64,000 nucleotides of DNA from Acinetobacter higginsii (GTDB lineage Bacteria > Pseudomonadota > Gammaproteobacteria > Pseudomonadales > Moraxellaceae), in assembly GCF_000369525.1 (NCBI RefSeq), contig NZ_KB850072.1:742760-806759 (forward strand), in the 5' to 3' direction. Shown here piece after piece: positions 47,023-53,866 of this stretch. Every line of letters starts with the position of its first letter. Within the stretch, counting starts at the first letter, position 1. The notes beneath the pieces are model-generated. The model searched no databases. It was not told where the DNA came from and worked only from the letters and a program-made list of their open reading frames with translations. The position numbers and the translations under genes were made by a program.

Positions 47023-47838
47023 TTAAGCAACCTCTGTTTTAGTTAAATGAACTTGAGCTTTCCCATCGACGTATTTCCATGTAACGGTATCAAGGCCGAA
47101 AATATCCTTTAATACACTGTCGAGCTGGTCAGCATCGAGTAATACTTCTTCGGTAATGACAGTGCGTTTTTGAACCATGCTGCGAAATTCAATTACCTTA
47201 TCCTGAATGCCTTTATTTACAGGAACATTTGGTTGTACTTCTGAATCTGGAATATTCAGTTTAGGGACAGTCACCTTTTGTACTGGTGCCGCATTTTGTT
47301 TTTTTGTTGGGGCAGGTGGTTTCACCTCAGGTTCTTTGTCTAAATCAGGGATATATAGACGTTCATCTCCGACTGTTTCCAAACGAACAGGGAATTGGTA
47401 ACGACGTACGCGCATTAATTCCGAATCAAATCGACCACGCGCACCGCCAAGGATAGATAAGGCTTTATCAAGAGATATACCTTGTGGATTGTTTTTAAAA
47501 AGCTCAATTAGTCTATTTAGATATGTGACTGTTGGACTTTCTTCTTTGGTGACACGTACTGGCATAGTTTCCACCTTATTAATAAAATTAGGTTGATGTG
47601 AAACTGTTTGAATTTCTGGTTTAAGTTTCCCACCTAAACTCCAGACACCATCGTTATTTTCGGCTCTGATTATGGTCAGCACTGTCTTAGTTGTCTTATT
47701 ACTAAGTCGGCAATTATTCATAATTTGCGAAATTTCTAAGCCAAAAGGTGCATCAACTAAAGCATTTGTGACAGCTTTAATTGCCTTTTCTAACGCCTGA
47801 TTTTCCGTAAATCTGCGTAATTCTGCTGCTGTATTCAT
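47023..47838 (-). CDS. Prophage protein with winged-helix-like segments, function unknown
   Basis: The start is ATG 47838, six bases after GGAG; the adjacent ATG 47841 is also possible. The 271-residue protein has two segments that look like winged helices (about 10-65, and 100-165 with LNRLIELFKNNPQGISLDKALSILGGARGRFDSELMRV), then a Pro-rich linker (about 165-205) and a C-terminal ~60-residue domain. This suggests DNA binding. No family recognised. Confidence 0.55.
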   Translation of the reverse strand: MNTAAELRRFTENQALEKAIKAVTNALVDAPFGLEISQIMNNCRLSNKTTKTVLTIIRAENNDGVWSLGGKLKPEIQTVSHQPNFINKVETMPVRVTKEESPTVTYLNRLIELFKNNPQGISLDKALSILGGARGRFDSELMRVRRYQFPVRLETVGDERLYIPDLDKEPEVKPPAPTKKQNAAPVQKVTVPKLNIPDSEVQPNVPVNKGIQDKVIEFRSMVQKRTVITEEVLLDADQLDSVLKDIFGLDTVTWKYVDGKAQVHLTKTEVA

Positions 47839-47898
47839 CATTTTCTCCAAAAACAGGATGTCTGGTGTTTCAGAAATTCAAATCAGAATTGGATATCC

Positions 47899-48585
47899 TT
47901 ATCGGTTTACTTTTAAGAGTGCTTTTTCAAGATATGGATCGAGATCAGGCTGACGTAATAGCCACAGCACATAATCTTTAGGAATTTCGTTGATTGGTGT
48001 GCCTTTGTGCTTCCCAAAAGTGATTATTTTGGGAATACGAGCAATTTCAGACATTTGAAAAAGGGAGGCCATGTCACGGATAGCCAATTTTTCACAGATT
48101 TTCTTGAGAATTGTAGCGGTTAAGCAAATATCAACTTTTGCACTGTGCGCATTGCGAATACGGTCACGTGCACCAGCAGAACCCTCGGACAGCATGTAAA
48201 TTAAAGCTGAGATATTGTGTGCTTCGGCATGAGGCCAAGCCATACGAGACAAAGCTAAAGTACAAATAGCCTTAGGCTTAAAATCCTTATTGCTAATTTG
48301 TAGAACTTTAATGTCGTAATCGATGTTATGACCAATGAAGTACTCGCAGTCCTCTGGCACTTTAAAAGTGTCGTAACTTGGTTTGCCTGCGATATCTTCT
48401 TCAAGAATGTGGTGCACCGCCATGGCTGCAAATGAGATTGGGTCAGGGCATGAGAAGTACTCATCATAAATTTTTGACCCATCTACAGAGATCAACCCAT
48501 CAACAAATGCACATGGAACATAGGCGATTTCGATTGGATAACCTTCAAGTGTGTTGGTTTCAGTGTCAGCAATATATGCGCTCAT
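47899..48585 (-). CDS. ExoX-like DEDD 3'-5' exonuclease
   Basis: This 228-residue protein has the DEDD exonuclease motifs: IADTETN (Exo I), FIGHNIDYD (Exo II) and HSAKVDICLT (Exo III, DEDDh type). The C-terminal FGKHKGTPINEIPKDYVLWLLRQPDLD is the DUF3820-like element seen in ExoX-type phage proteins. It overlaps the end of the ERF gene by four bases, a pairing of exonuclease and annealing protein for recombination. Confidence 0.8.
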   Translation of the reverse strand: MSAYIADTETNTLEGYPIEIAYVPCAFVDGLISVDGSKIYDEYFSCPDPISFAAMAVHHILEEDIAGKPSYDTFKVPEDCEYFIGHNIDYDIKVLQISNKDFKPKAICTLALSRMAWPHAEAHNISALIYMLSEGSAGARDRIRNAHSAKVDICLTATILKKICEKLAIRDMASLFQMSEIARIPKIITFGKHKGTPINEIPKDYVLWLLRQPDLDPYLEKALLKVNR

Positions 48586-49643
48586 GCGTTTATACTCTCG
48601 CGTGCAAATTTTTCAATATCAGTTTTGACGGCTTCAAATTTTGAAGCTTCGATTTGTGTTAAAGCATCTATGCCTAAGTATTCGCAGGTAGACTTAATAT
48701 CTAATCCACGTTCATTGATAAATGCCTGAAGGTGGTCACGTTGCTGGTTTGAAATCAGCTTATTTTTACTGGCATTGTTAGGAGGTGGGTTTTGGCTTTG
48801 TTGCTGGCGTTGGTCAGCATCACCTTTCTTAACTTGTGTATTGGTTGCAGAAGTTTGATTGGTACCAGATTTAAGTGAGTTGTTTCCTTGTGCTGAGCCA
48901 ACATGACTATTGTCAAAGGCGGTAGCATCGTGCTGAGCATTTTGTACTGCATATAAATGCTGCTCGATTTCAGAATGTTTTTTACAGCAAGCATTGTTTA
49001 AAACTTCGTAAAACATAGGGTACGTACGAATAATTTGGTCAAAATGTTTTACGGCCTGTTCCAAAGGCATATTGAGAGGTAAGTCCTCAATTTGTTTTAA
49101 AGCACGATCACAATCAGCTTGTGTTGGAACATGATTCTTCTGACGCTCATTTTTAATAATTTCATTTGAGTGAGCATCAAGATCATCTTTAGAATCATCA
49201 ATCTGTAGTAAATTACCCAGCGCATATTTTTTAGCGTAGCTTTGGTATGCAGCATATTGTTGGGTCTTAGATACTTTCTTATTGCTGGCTAAGTCACGAT
49301 CAAAGTCAAATTCAGCAACGCCAGGCACTTCACAGACAATATAAGTATTATCTTTGAATACCATGTATGCATAGATTTCAAATCCATCATCAAAATCAAA
49401 TTTTCGAGTTATGACTGTGCATTTATGCTTTAAAAGTACTGGTTTAAGCGCTTCTTGGATATCCTCAGCAGAACGATACTTATAACCACCGCCGAACTCA
49501 TTTGTGTGGCCTTTAGGTGCTTTAAGCTCGTTAATAACTTTCAGGTAGGTCAAATGATGGAAAACTTGAACATAATCGCCAGGTAAATCCAAAGGGCTGT
49601 TGGTCGGTTTGACTAATAAATCCTGATTGATTGCAGTATTCAT
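48582..49643 (-). CDS. ERF-family single-strand annealing protein
   Basis: This 353-residue protein resembles ERF of phage P22. It has the N-terminal core YRSAEDIQEALKPVLLKHKCTV, then SKTQQYAAYQSYAKKYALGNLLQIDD, matching the ERF box YAKRYAL...LL-I...DD. The middle is Gln/Asn-rich and low in complexity (about 245-300), and a small C-terminal domain follows. With the neighbouring exonuclease it probably forms the phage recombination module. Confidence 0.83.
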   Translation of the reverse strand: MNTAINQDLLVKPTNSPLDLPGDYVQVFHHLTYLKVINELKAPKGHTNEFGGGYKYRSAEDIQEALKPVLLKHKCTVITRKFDFDDGFEIYAYMVFKDNTYIVCEVPGVAEFDFDRDLASNKKVSKTQQYAAYQSYAKKYALGNLLQIDDSKDDLDAHSNEIIKNERQKNHVPTQADCDRALKQIEDLPLNMPLEQAVKHFDQIIRTYPMFYEVLNNACCKKHSEIEQHLYAVQNAQHDATAFDNSHVGSAQGNNSLKSGTNQTSATNTQVKKGDADQRQQQSQNPPPNNASKNKLISNQQRDHLQAFINERGLDIKSTCEYLGIDALTQIEASKFEAVKTDIEKFARESINA

Positions 49644-49645
49644 GT

Positions 49646-49975
49646 TTATAACCCCTTATTTGATTTAGCATTGTTATATGCCACACGCTGATTTGCGCTA
49701 TAACGTGGACGCTGAAAACAATCTTGACTGAACATGATTGCCTTCTCTTTTTTTCGTTGAAAGTTAACTTCTTGCTGCAAATTTTTAAGAATCCATGGCT
49801 TAGATTCCAGAAGATCAGCGCGTACAGGTTCACCGCCTGATTCTTTTTCAAGACGAATATCAGTGAACTGATAATTAGTTGAAAATGTCTGTGGACCTAA
49901 ACGGACGTGGTAACGACCACTGTCGTCGCGAGTAATAAATTCGCGGAAAGGGGTAGTGAAACGTTTAGTAGTCAT
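49646..49975 (-). CDS. Small prophage protein, unknown
   Basis: This 109-residue basic protein has no recognised family. It begins MTTKRFTTPFREFITRDDSGRYHVRLGPQTF, which looks like beta-strands, and ends helical. It lies two bases before the ERF gene and directly after the next membrane protein in the early operon. Confidence 0.55.
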   Translation of the reverse strand: MTTKRFTTPFREFITRDDSGRYHVRLGPQTFSTNYQFTDIRLEKESGGEPVRADLLESKPWILKNLQQEVNFQRKKEKAIMFSQDCFQRPRYSANQRVAYNNAKSNKGL

Positions 49976-50455
49976 TTAAACGCCCTCCAAAAGATTATGT
50001 TTTTTGATATACGCTACGATTGCAGCGTTAATGGCTTTATGATCTTCAAAGTTTGTGAAGTCACTGAATTCGTTGGTACCAGCCATGTTTGTGATGACAC
50101 CAATTTCAAGAATTTGAATATCAATAACAGGTTCAGCTACAACACCTGAGTATTGAATCTTGCTGTTGAATACGAATTTCACAGGGACTTTAAAGTTATC
50201 CATGTCGATAACAGCTTCACCAGTGATATCTGAAGAAAGATGGGCAGCCATAACCTCGTAGCTGCTTTTTGTTAATTCCGCGGCATACTGACTGTAAATT
50301 GGCTTAGCTTGTTCAGCCTTAAAGTGATCGTATTTATCGAGAGCGGATGCAACACCAAAAATCAAACCTGATGCGATTAGCATTGTGCCGGTTAGAACTT
50401 TCCAAAAAGGTAAAGTTGTCTCTGGTGGGTTGTCCAAAGTAGCGTTTTGTTCCAT
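49976..50455 (-). CDS. Single-pass membrane prophage protein
   Basis: This 159-residue protein has one membrane helix at about residues 19-40 (VLTGTMLIASGLIFGVASALD) and a C-terminal soluble domain. It is the first gene of the leftward early operon and immediately follows the leader hairpin. The role is unknown; superinfection exclusion or membrane anchoring are possible but unsupported. Confidence 0.55.
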   Translation of the reverse strand: MEQNATLDNPPETTLPFWKVLTGTMLIASGLIFGVASALDKYDHFKAEQAKPIYSQYAAELTKSSYEVMAAHLSSDITGEAVIDMDNFKVPVKFVFNSKIQYSGVVAEPVIDIQILEIGVITNMAGTNEFSDFTNFEDHKAINAAIVAYIKKHNLLEGV

Positions 50456-50479
50456 AATCTACCTCATGTTTTAAGTAAG

Positions 50480-50514
50480 AAGCCCTGATTCCCTGCAAGT
50501 GGTCGGGGCTTTTT
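50480..50514. terminator. Hairpin with T-tract on the plus strand, in the leader of the leftward operon
   Basis: AAGCCCTGA pairs with TCGGGGCTT, one wobble, and T follows on the plus strand. On the minus strand it lies 25 bases before the first start codon of the leftward operon, without a T run there. Confidence 0.5.
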
Positions 50515-50531
50515 GCTGTTTGAATGAGATA

Positions 50532-50594
50532 AATTTAGCAATAGCTAAAACATTAAGCAATACAGTTTGCTTAATTATTTAGCGATTTTTTAGC
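50532..50594 (-). promoter_or_regulatory. Leftward early promoter with repressor operators (PL/OL)
   Basis: On the minus strand -35 TTGCTT (50560-50555) and -10 TAAATT (50537-50532) are 17 bases apart. The operator TTTAGC-AATA-GCTAAA (50534-50549) sits across the spacer and -10. A second inverted repeat, ATTAAGCAA-N6-TTGCTTAAT (50552-50575), and two more TTTAGC half-sites (50578, 50589) lie upstream. Confidence 0.8.
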
Positions 50595-50625
50595 AAGGTG
50601 TTGATATTCCGCTTAATTTTAATGT

Positions 50626-50651
50626 AAAAAAAACCTGCGATTAAGCAGGTT
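50626..50651 (-). terminator. Terminator after the repressor gene
   Basis: AACCTGC pairs with GCAGGTT around GATTAA. On the minus strand a run of eight T follows, so the repressor transcript ends before the PL region. Confidence 0.85.
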
Positions 50652-50680
50652 GTAAAATTAATAATTATTAAAAAATGTAT

Positions 50681-51466
50681 CTAAATGTCGCCAGCACGCC
50701 ATGGGATATGACCAACAATCTTAATATTATCAAGCTCTTCTTTTGTTAAAAACTCATCTGGAAACTTTTCCTTGTTAGGGTTGTCGCTTGAAATTCTTAA
50801 GCCACCATCTTTAACAATCTTGAATAATCGCTTAATTCGCAGTTCATTATTCGCCACAAATGCATAAATATTGCCTGTTACGAGCTGTTCATAGGTTGTA
50901 ATTGCTAAATTAGCCAGCAATAAACTGTTGTGCTCGATAGTAGGTGACATGCTATCACCGTCACCGCCCATGATAGCGGAACAACCGAATTTTGGTGAAA
51001 TGCCTTTCTTACGTAGCCAGGTTTCTTTAAATACAATTCCTCCTTTAATCAGCTCATCAGAGTTTGTATATCCGAATCCACATGCACCTTTCACATCAAA
51101 TTTTGGTACCAGAACAAAGTTTGCCGTATCAATCAGATATGTATTGTCATGAGTTTCTAACGTATTGAAATGACTAGGGCTTGGTCGCAAAATACCGCTT
51201 TGCATATAGCCTTCGCTGATCGTTTTATCATAAAGCGGCTTATCAAAATCATAAGGCTTGAGCTTGAAGAAAATCTCAAACTCTCTTGCCTTTGAATCTT
51301 CGATTTTACGTTCGCCACCTTTGAGCTGAGATATATAAGAACCACTTTTAAGGCCTAGTGCAGCTGCCATTTCTTTTTGGTTCTTAAATGCATCATCAGC
51401 TAATGCCTTTTCGATTAGAAAGACAAAATTTAGTCGCCGAATTTCTTTGATGTCCATACTGCTCAT
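50681..51466 (-). CDS. CI-like repressor with S24 (LexA-type) peptidase domain
   Basis: This 261-residue lysogeny repressor starts at ATG 51466 or 51457; the longer TTG start is less likely. It has an N-terminal helix-turn-helix (NQKEMAAALGLKSGSYISQLKGG) and a C-terminal peptidase domain with the catalytic Ser in GGDGDSMSPT and Lys in LRIKRLF. The cleavage-site region reads GACGFG, a Cys-Gly instead of Ala-Gly. It should repress both early operons through the TTTAGC-N4-GCTAAA sites and be cleaved on DNA damage. It is monocistronic. Confidence 0.88.
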   Translation of the reverse strand: MSSMDIKEIRRLNFVFLIEKALADDAFKNQKEMAAALGLKSGSYISQLKGGERKIEDSKAREFEIFFKLKPYDFDKPLYDKTISEGYMQSGILRPSPSHFNTLETHDNTYLIDTANFVLVPKFDVKGACGFGYTNSDELIKGGIVFKETWLRKKGISPKFGCSAIMGGDGDSMSPTIEHNSLLLANLAITTYEQLVTGNIYAFVANNELRIKRLFKIVKDGGLRISSDNPNKEKFPDEFLTKEELDNIKIVGHIPWRAGDI

Positions 51467-51525
51467 AAATAAAAACCAATTTAGCAAATTGTAACTTTTA
51501 CAAGAGAAAACTGCTAATTTTAAAG

Positions 51526-51586
51526 TTGCTAAAACATTTAGCTAATGCTAAATTATTTTCATAATGTTTTAGCGACGAGTTTTAGC
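51526..51586 (+). promoter_or_regulatory. Rightward early promoter with repressor operators (PR/OR)
   Basis: -35 TTGCTA (51526-51531) and -10 TAAATT (51549-51554) are 17 bases apart, the same layout as the leftward promoter. The operator TTTAGC-TAAT-GCTAAA (51537-51552) fills the spacer. Half-sites GCTAAA (51528) and TTTTAGC (51567, 51580) flank it. Confidence 0.82.
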
Positions 51587-51587
51587 A

Positions 51588-51851
51588 ATGCATATACAAA
51601 CTCTAAAAGACTTCTTCTTGCCACTTAATGATGAAGAAAGAGAGTCTTTTGCGACATCTTGTGGAACAACAATCGGGCAAACCTTGCAAATCATGTATGG
51701 CAACCGTAATTGCAATCCAGCCCTCGCAATTGCGATAGATCGTGAAAGTAAAGGGGCTGTGCCATGTGAATCTCTTTGCCCTGATGTTGATTTTCAATAT
51801 TTACGGAATTTAACACCAACAATCCCAGAGGAAAAATCATGTCATCAATAA
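51588..51851 (+). CDS. Cro-like (YdaS-type) prophage repressor
   Basis: This 87-residue protein is the first gene of the rightward operon. It has a helix-turn-helix (RESFATSCGTTIGQTLQIMYGNRNCNPALAIAIDRESKGAV) followed by LCPDVDFQYLR, typical of YdaS/Cro-type proteins that use TonB-like motif PDv-W. It is expected to repress the CI-like promoter. No good ribosome site is visible; half-sites of the operator fill that region. Confidence 0.75.
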   Translation: MHIQTLKDFFLPLNDEERESFATSCGTTIGQTLQIMYGNRNCNPALAIAIDRESKGAVPCESLCPDVDFQYLRNLTPTIPEEKSCHQ

Positions 51852-52111
51852 TTTTATTCAGCAAAAAACTGTTGGCACCTATGTCAACTCGAGTGCCATT
51901 AGAAGTCCAAGAAGTTTTTGACAAATTGGCAGAAAGCCAAGGCTGTGATCGAGCGAAATTATTAAGAGAAGCCATTGATTTGAAGATTGCTGTTGAGACG
52001 GGTCAATCATCATTTGAGCATGTAAAAAAAGCAAAGAATACATCGTATTCAAGCGTATTCAAAAATGTATTCAAAAAATTAGGTCTTATTTTGAATGTAA
52101 AAAAAGCCTGA
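51839..52111 (+). CDS. Probable ribbon-helix-helix prophage protein
   Basis: This 90-residue protein starts at an ATG with GAGG seven bases upstream and overlaps the Cro-like gene by 13 bases. Residues about 14-50 (PMSTRVPLEVQEVFDKLAESQGCDRAKLLREAIDLKI) resemble a ribbon-helix-helix DNA-binding fold. It could be a CII-like or auxiliary regulator by position. The C-terminus is basic. Confidence 0.6.
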   Translation: MSSIILFSKKLLAPMSTRVPLEVQEVFDKLAESQGCDRAKLLREAIDLKIAVETGQSSFEHVKKAKNTSYSSVFKNVFKKLGLILNVKKA

Positions 52112-52128
52112 TCTCTTACATCAGGCTT
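52104..52128 (+). terminator. Hairpin after the ribbon-helix-helix gene, weak terminator
   Basis: AAGCCTGAT pairs with ATCAGGCTT around a seven-base loop at the stop codon. No T run follows, so read-through into the replication genes is expected; it may be an antitermination-dependent site. Confidence 0.35.
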
Positions 52129-52159
52129 CAATGTTCATTAACCAGAGAGATTAAATCAC

Positions 52160-52351
52160 ATGAATAATTTAACAGAACATAAGTGCAAGGGCAAATGCAG
52201 TGAATACAAAGGTGAGCAGTGTAAACACTGTTTAATTCTTGGTGATGACAAACATCTTGATCACCATCTTTCACCCAATTGTCGAGTTATGGATAGTGAA
52301 GAATCTATCCATTATTTACGTGCTCTTGAAGCACAACGGGAGGTTTCATGA
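52160..52351 (+). CDS. Small Cys/His-rich prophage protein
   Basis: This 63-residue protein has the motif HKCKGKCSEYKGEQCKHC followed by HHLSPNC, enough Cys and His for a zinc finger. It is the first of the overlapping rightward genes: its stop overlaps the next start by four bases. The function is unknown. Confidence 0.55.
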   Translation: MNNLTEHKCKGKCSEYKGEQCKHCLILGDDKHLDHHLSPNCRVMDSEESIHYLRALEAQREVS

Positions 52352-52656
52352 TTTCCCAAGACAAATTCAATTCAAAGCCAGAATTCAAGCAAACTCAATC
52401 AATCCAATCAATGTATGACCCTGCGATTCATACACTTAGCCGCATGCTTGAGAAGCGTAAAGCCATTTTGCGGAAAAGGAATGATGACGAAGGCAAAGCT
52501 GCAGTCAATTTTGATGAGTTTAAAAAAGAACTCATGTCAGAGCATCGAATCAGCTTATGGTTTGCCAATGAAGTCGTATCGAGCTTAAAGCGTGCAGGAA
52601 AAATCAATTGCTTTGGCAGTTATATCAATCTTCCTATTAAGGCGGATGAAGCATGA
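52348..52656 (+). CDS. Small helical prophage protein, unknown
   Basis: This 102-residue protein is hydrophilic and mostly helical, with a possible winged-helix segment at the end (FANEVVSSLKRAGKINCFGSYI). It overlaps both neighbours by four bases. No family recognised. Confidence 0.5.
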   Translation: MISQDKFNSKPEFKQTQSIQSMYDPAIHTLSRMLEKRKAILRKRNDDEGKAAVNFDEFKKELMSEHRISLWFANEVVSSLKRAGKINCFGSYINLPIKADEA

Positions 52657-53363
52657 AAGAACGTCCGATTTTATTTAGCACATCGATGGTTCAGGCGATT
52701 CTTGATGGTCGTAAAACTCAAACTCGTAGAATTATAAAAAAAGCACCAACGACAGCTATAAATCACAGATTAATTGAATTAGATAATGGCTGGAATTGGC
52801 AAGTTAACGAACAAGGCGTAGTTCCAACTATGCACCGTGAAATCTGTAATCCTATGATTTGTCCATATGGAATGGTAGGCGACAGACTTTGGGTTCGGGA
52901 GACATGGCATGTTGAACCTGGTGCTAGGGGTTGGTCCATGGATGAAAATGAACCTTGCACTGGCTGGATAGAGTACAAAGCAGGTGGATCGAAAGAGGTG
53001 ACAGCTCCTGACTTTGATGCTGTTCAGCGCTGTTTTCCAAAAGGAGAAGTTGATTGGGATTTTGTACCTAGTGACTGGCGACCATCTATTTTTATGCCAC
53101 GTTGGGCATGTCGTATAGTCCTCGAAATTTCCAATATTCGCATTGAGAGACTTCAAGCTATTTCTGATTCAGATGCGAAGGCTGAGGGTATTTTAGAGAC
53201 TATGTATGGCTGGAAATCACAGTCAGATAGTTATCGATATGGTGAAACGCCTAGAGCAGCTTTTCATATTTTGTGGGAAGAAATAAACGGTTCGGATTCA
53301 TTAAAAGCCAATCCATGGATTTGGGTAGTTGAGTTTAAATTGCTCGAAGGCGGTGAATCATGA
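52653..53363 (+). CDS. ASCH-like prophage protein
   Basis: This 236-residue protein starts MKERPILFSTSMVQAILDGRKTQTRRIIKK, the classic opening of phage ASCH-like proteins (PUA-type RNA-binding fold), followed by YGMVGDRLWVRETWHV and PWIWVVEFKLL. Many temperate phages carry it in this position; the role is unknown but RNA or modified-base binding is suggested. It overlaps both neighbours by four bases. Confidence 0.72.
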   Translation: MKERPILFSTSMVQAILDGRKTQTRRIIKKAPTTAINHRLIELDNGWNWQVNEQGVVPTMHREICNPMICPYGMVGDRLWVRETWHVEPGARGWSMDENEPCTGWIEYKAGGSKEVTAPDFDAVQRCFPKGEVDWDFVPSDWRPSIFMPRWACRIVLEISNIRIERLQAISDSDAKAEGILETMYGWKSQSDSYRYGETPRAAFHILWEEINGSDSLKANPWIWVVEFKLLEGGES

Positions 53364-53866
53364 CTGATAACGCCTCCATTCTTGCACTTACAGATATTTT
53401 GCTCCAACCAGTGGATAAACGTTTACAAGCTCTTAAGGAAAAATTTGCCCAAAAAACTACTGACGAACTTCTTGAGTTGGTGAGCACATTAATTAATGTG
53501 GCTGATGATTACACCAATGCTTGTGATGAGGCTGTAGAGCTTCATCTATCAATTTATTCAGATATGCATCCTGAAAAGTTGAATTACAACAAACCTAGTT
53601 TTCATGGTGCATTGAATGGATTAATTCTGGCAAGAAAAGCCCCGAATCAGTCTGTCCTTTGTCATAGCTGTGCATATAAACAGGGCACTTTAGCCAATAC
53701 ATCATTAAGTACTCAATCAGATGTCGCATTCGCTATGAGTGAATGTGCAACCTTTTATTGCCACCAAAATATCGAATGTATCGAACGTCCGACTGCTGCG
53801 GATATTAAACGTATGCGCCCATGTAAAGGATGGGCACAACACGTTAAAAATCGAGGTACTAAATAA
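53360..53866 (+). CDS. Prophage protein with Cys pairs, unknown
   Basis: This 168-residue protein has a helical N-terminal half and a C-terminal half with CHSCAY, CATFYCH and IECIE, possibly metal-binding. Its stop overlaps the methyltransferase start by one base (TAATG). No family recognised. Confidence 0.5.
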   Translation: MTDNASILALTDILLQPVDKRLQALKEKFAQKTTDELLELVSTLINVADDYTNACDEAVELHLSIYSDMHPEKLNYNKPSFHGALNGLILARKAPNQSVLCHSCAYKQGTLANTSLSTQSDVAFAMSECATFYCHQNIECIERPTAADIKRMRPCKGWAQHVKNRGTK

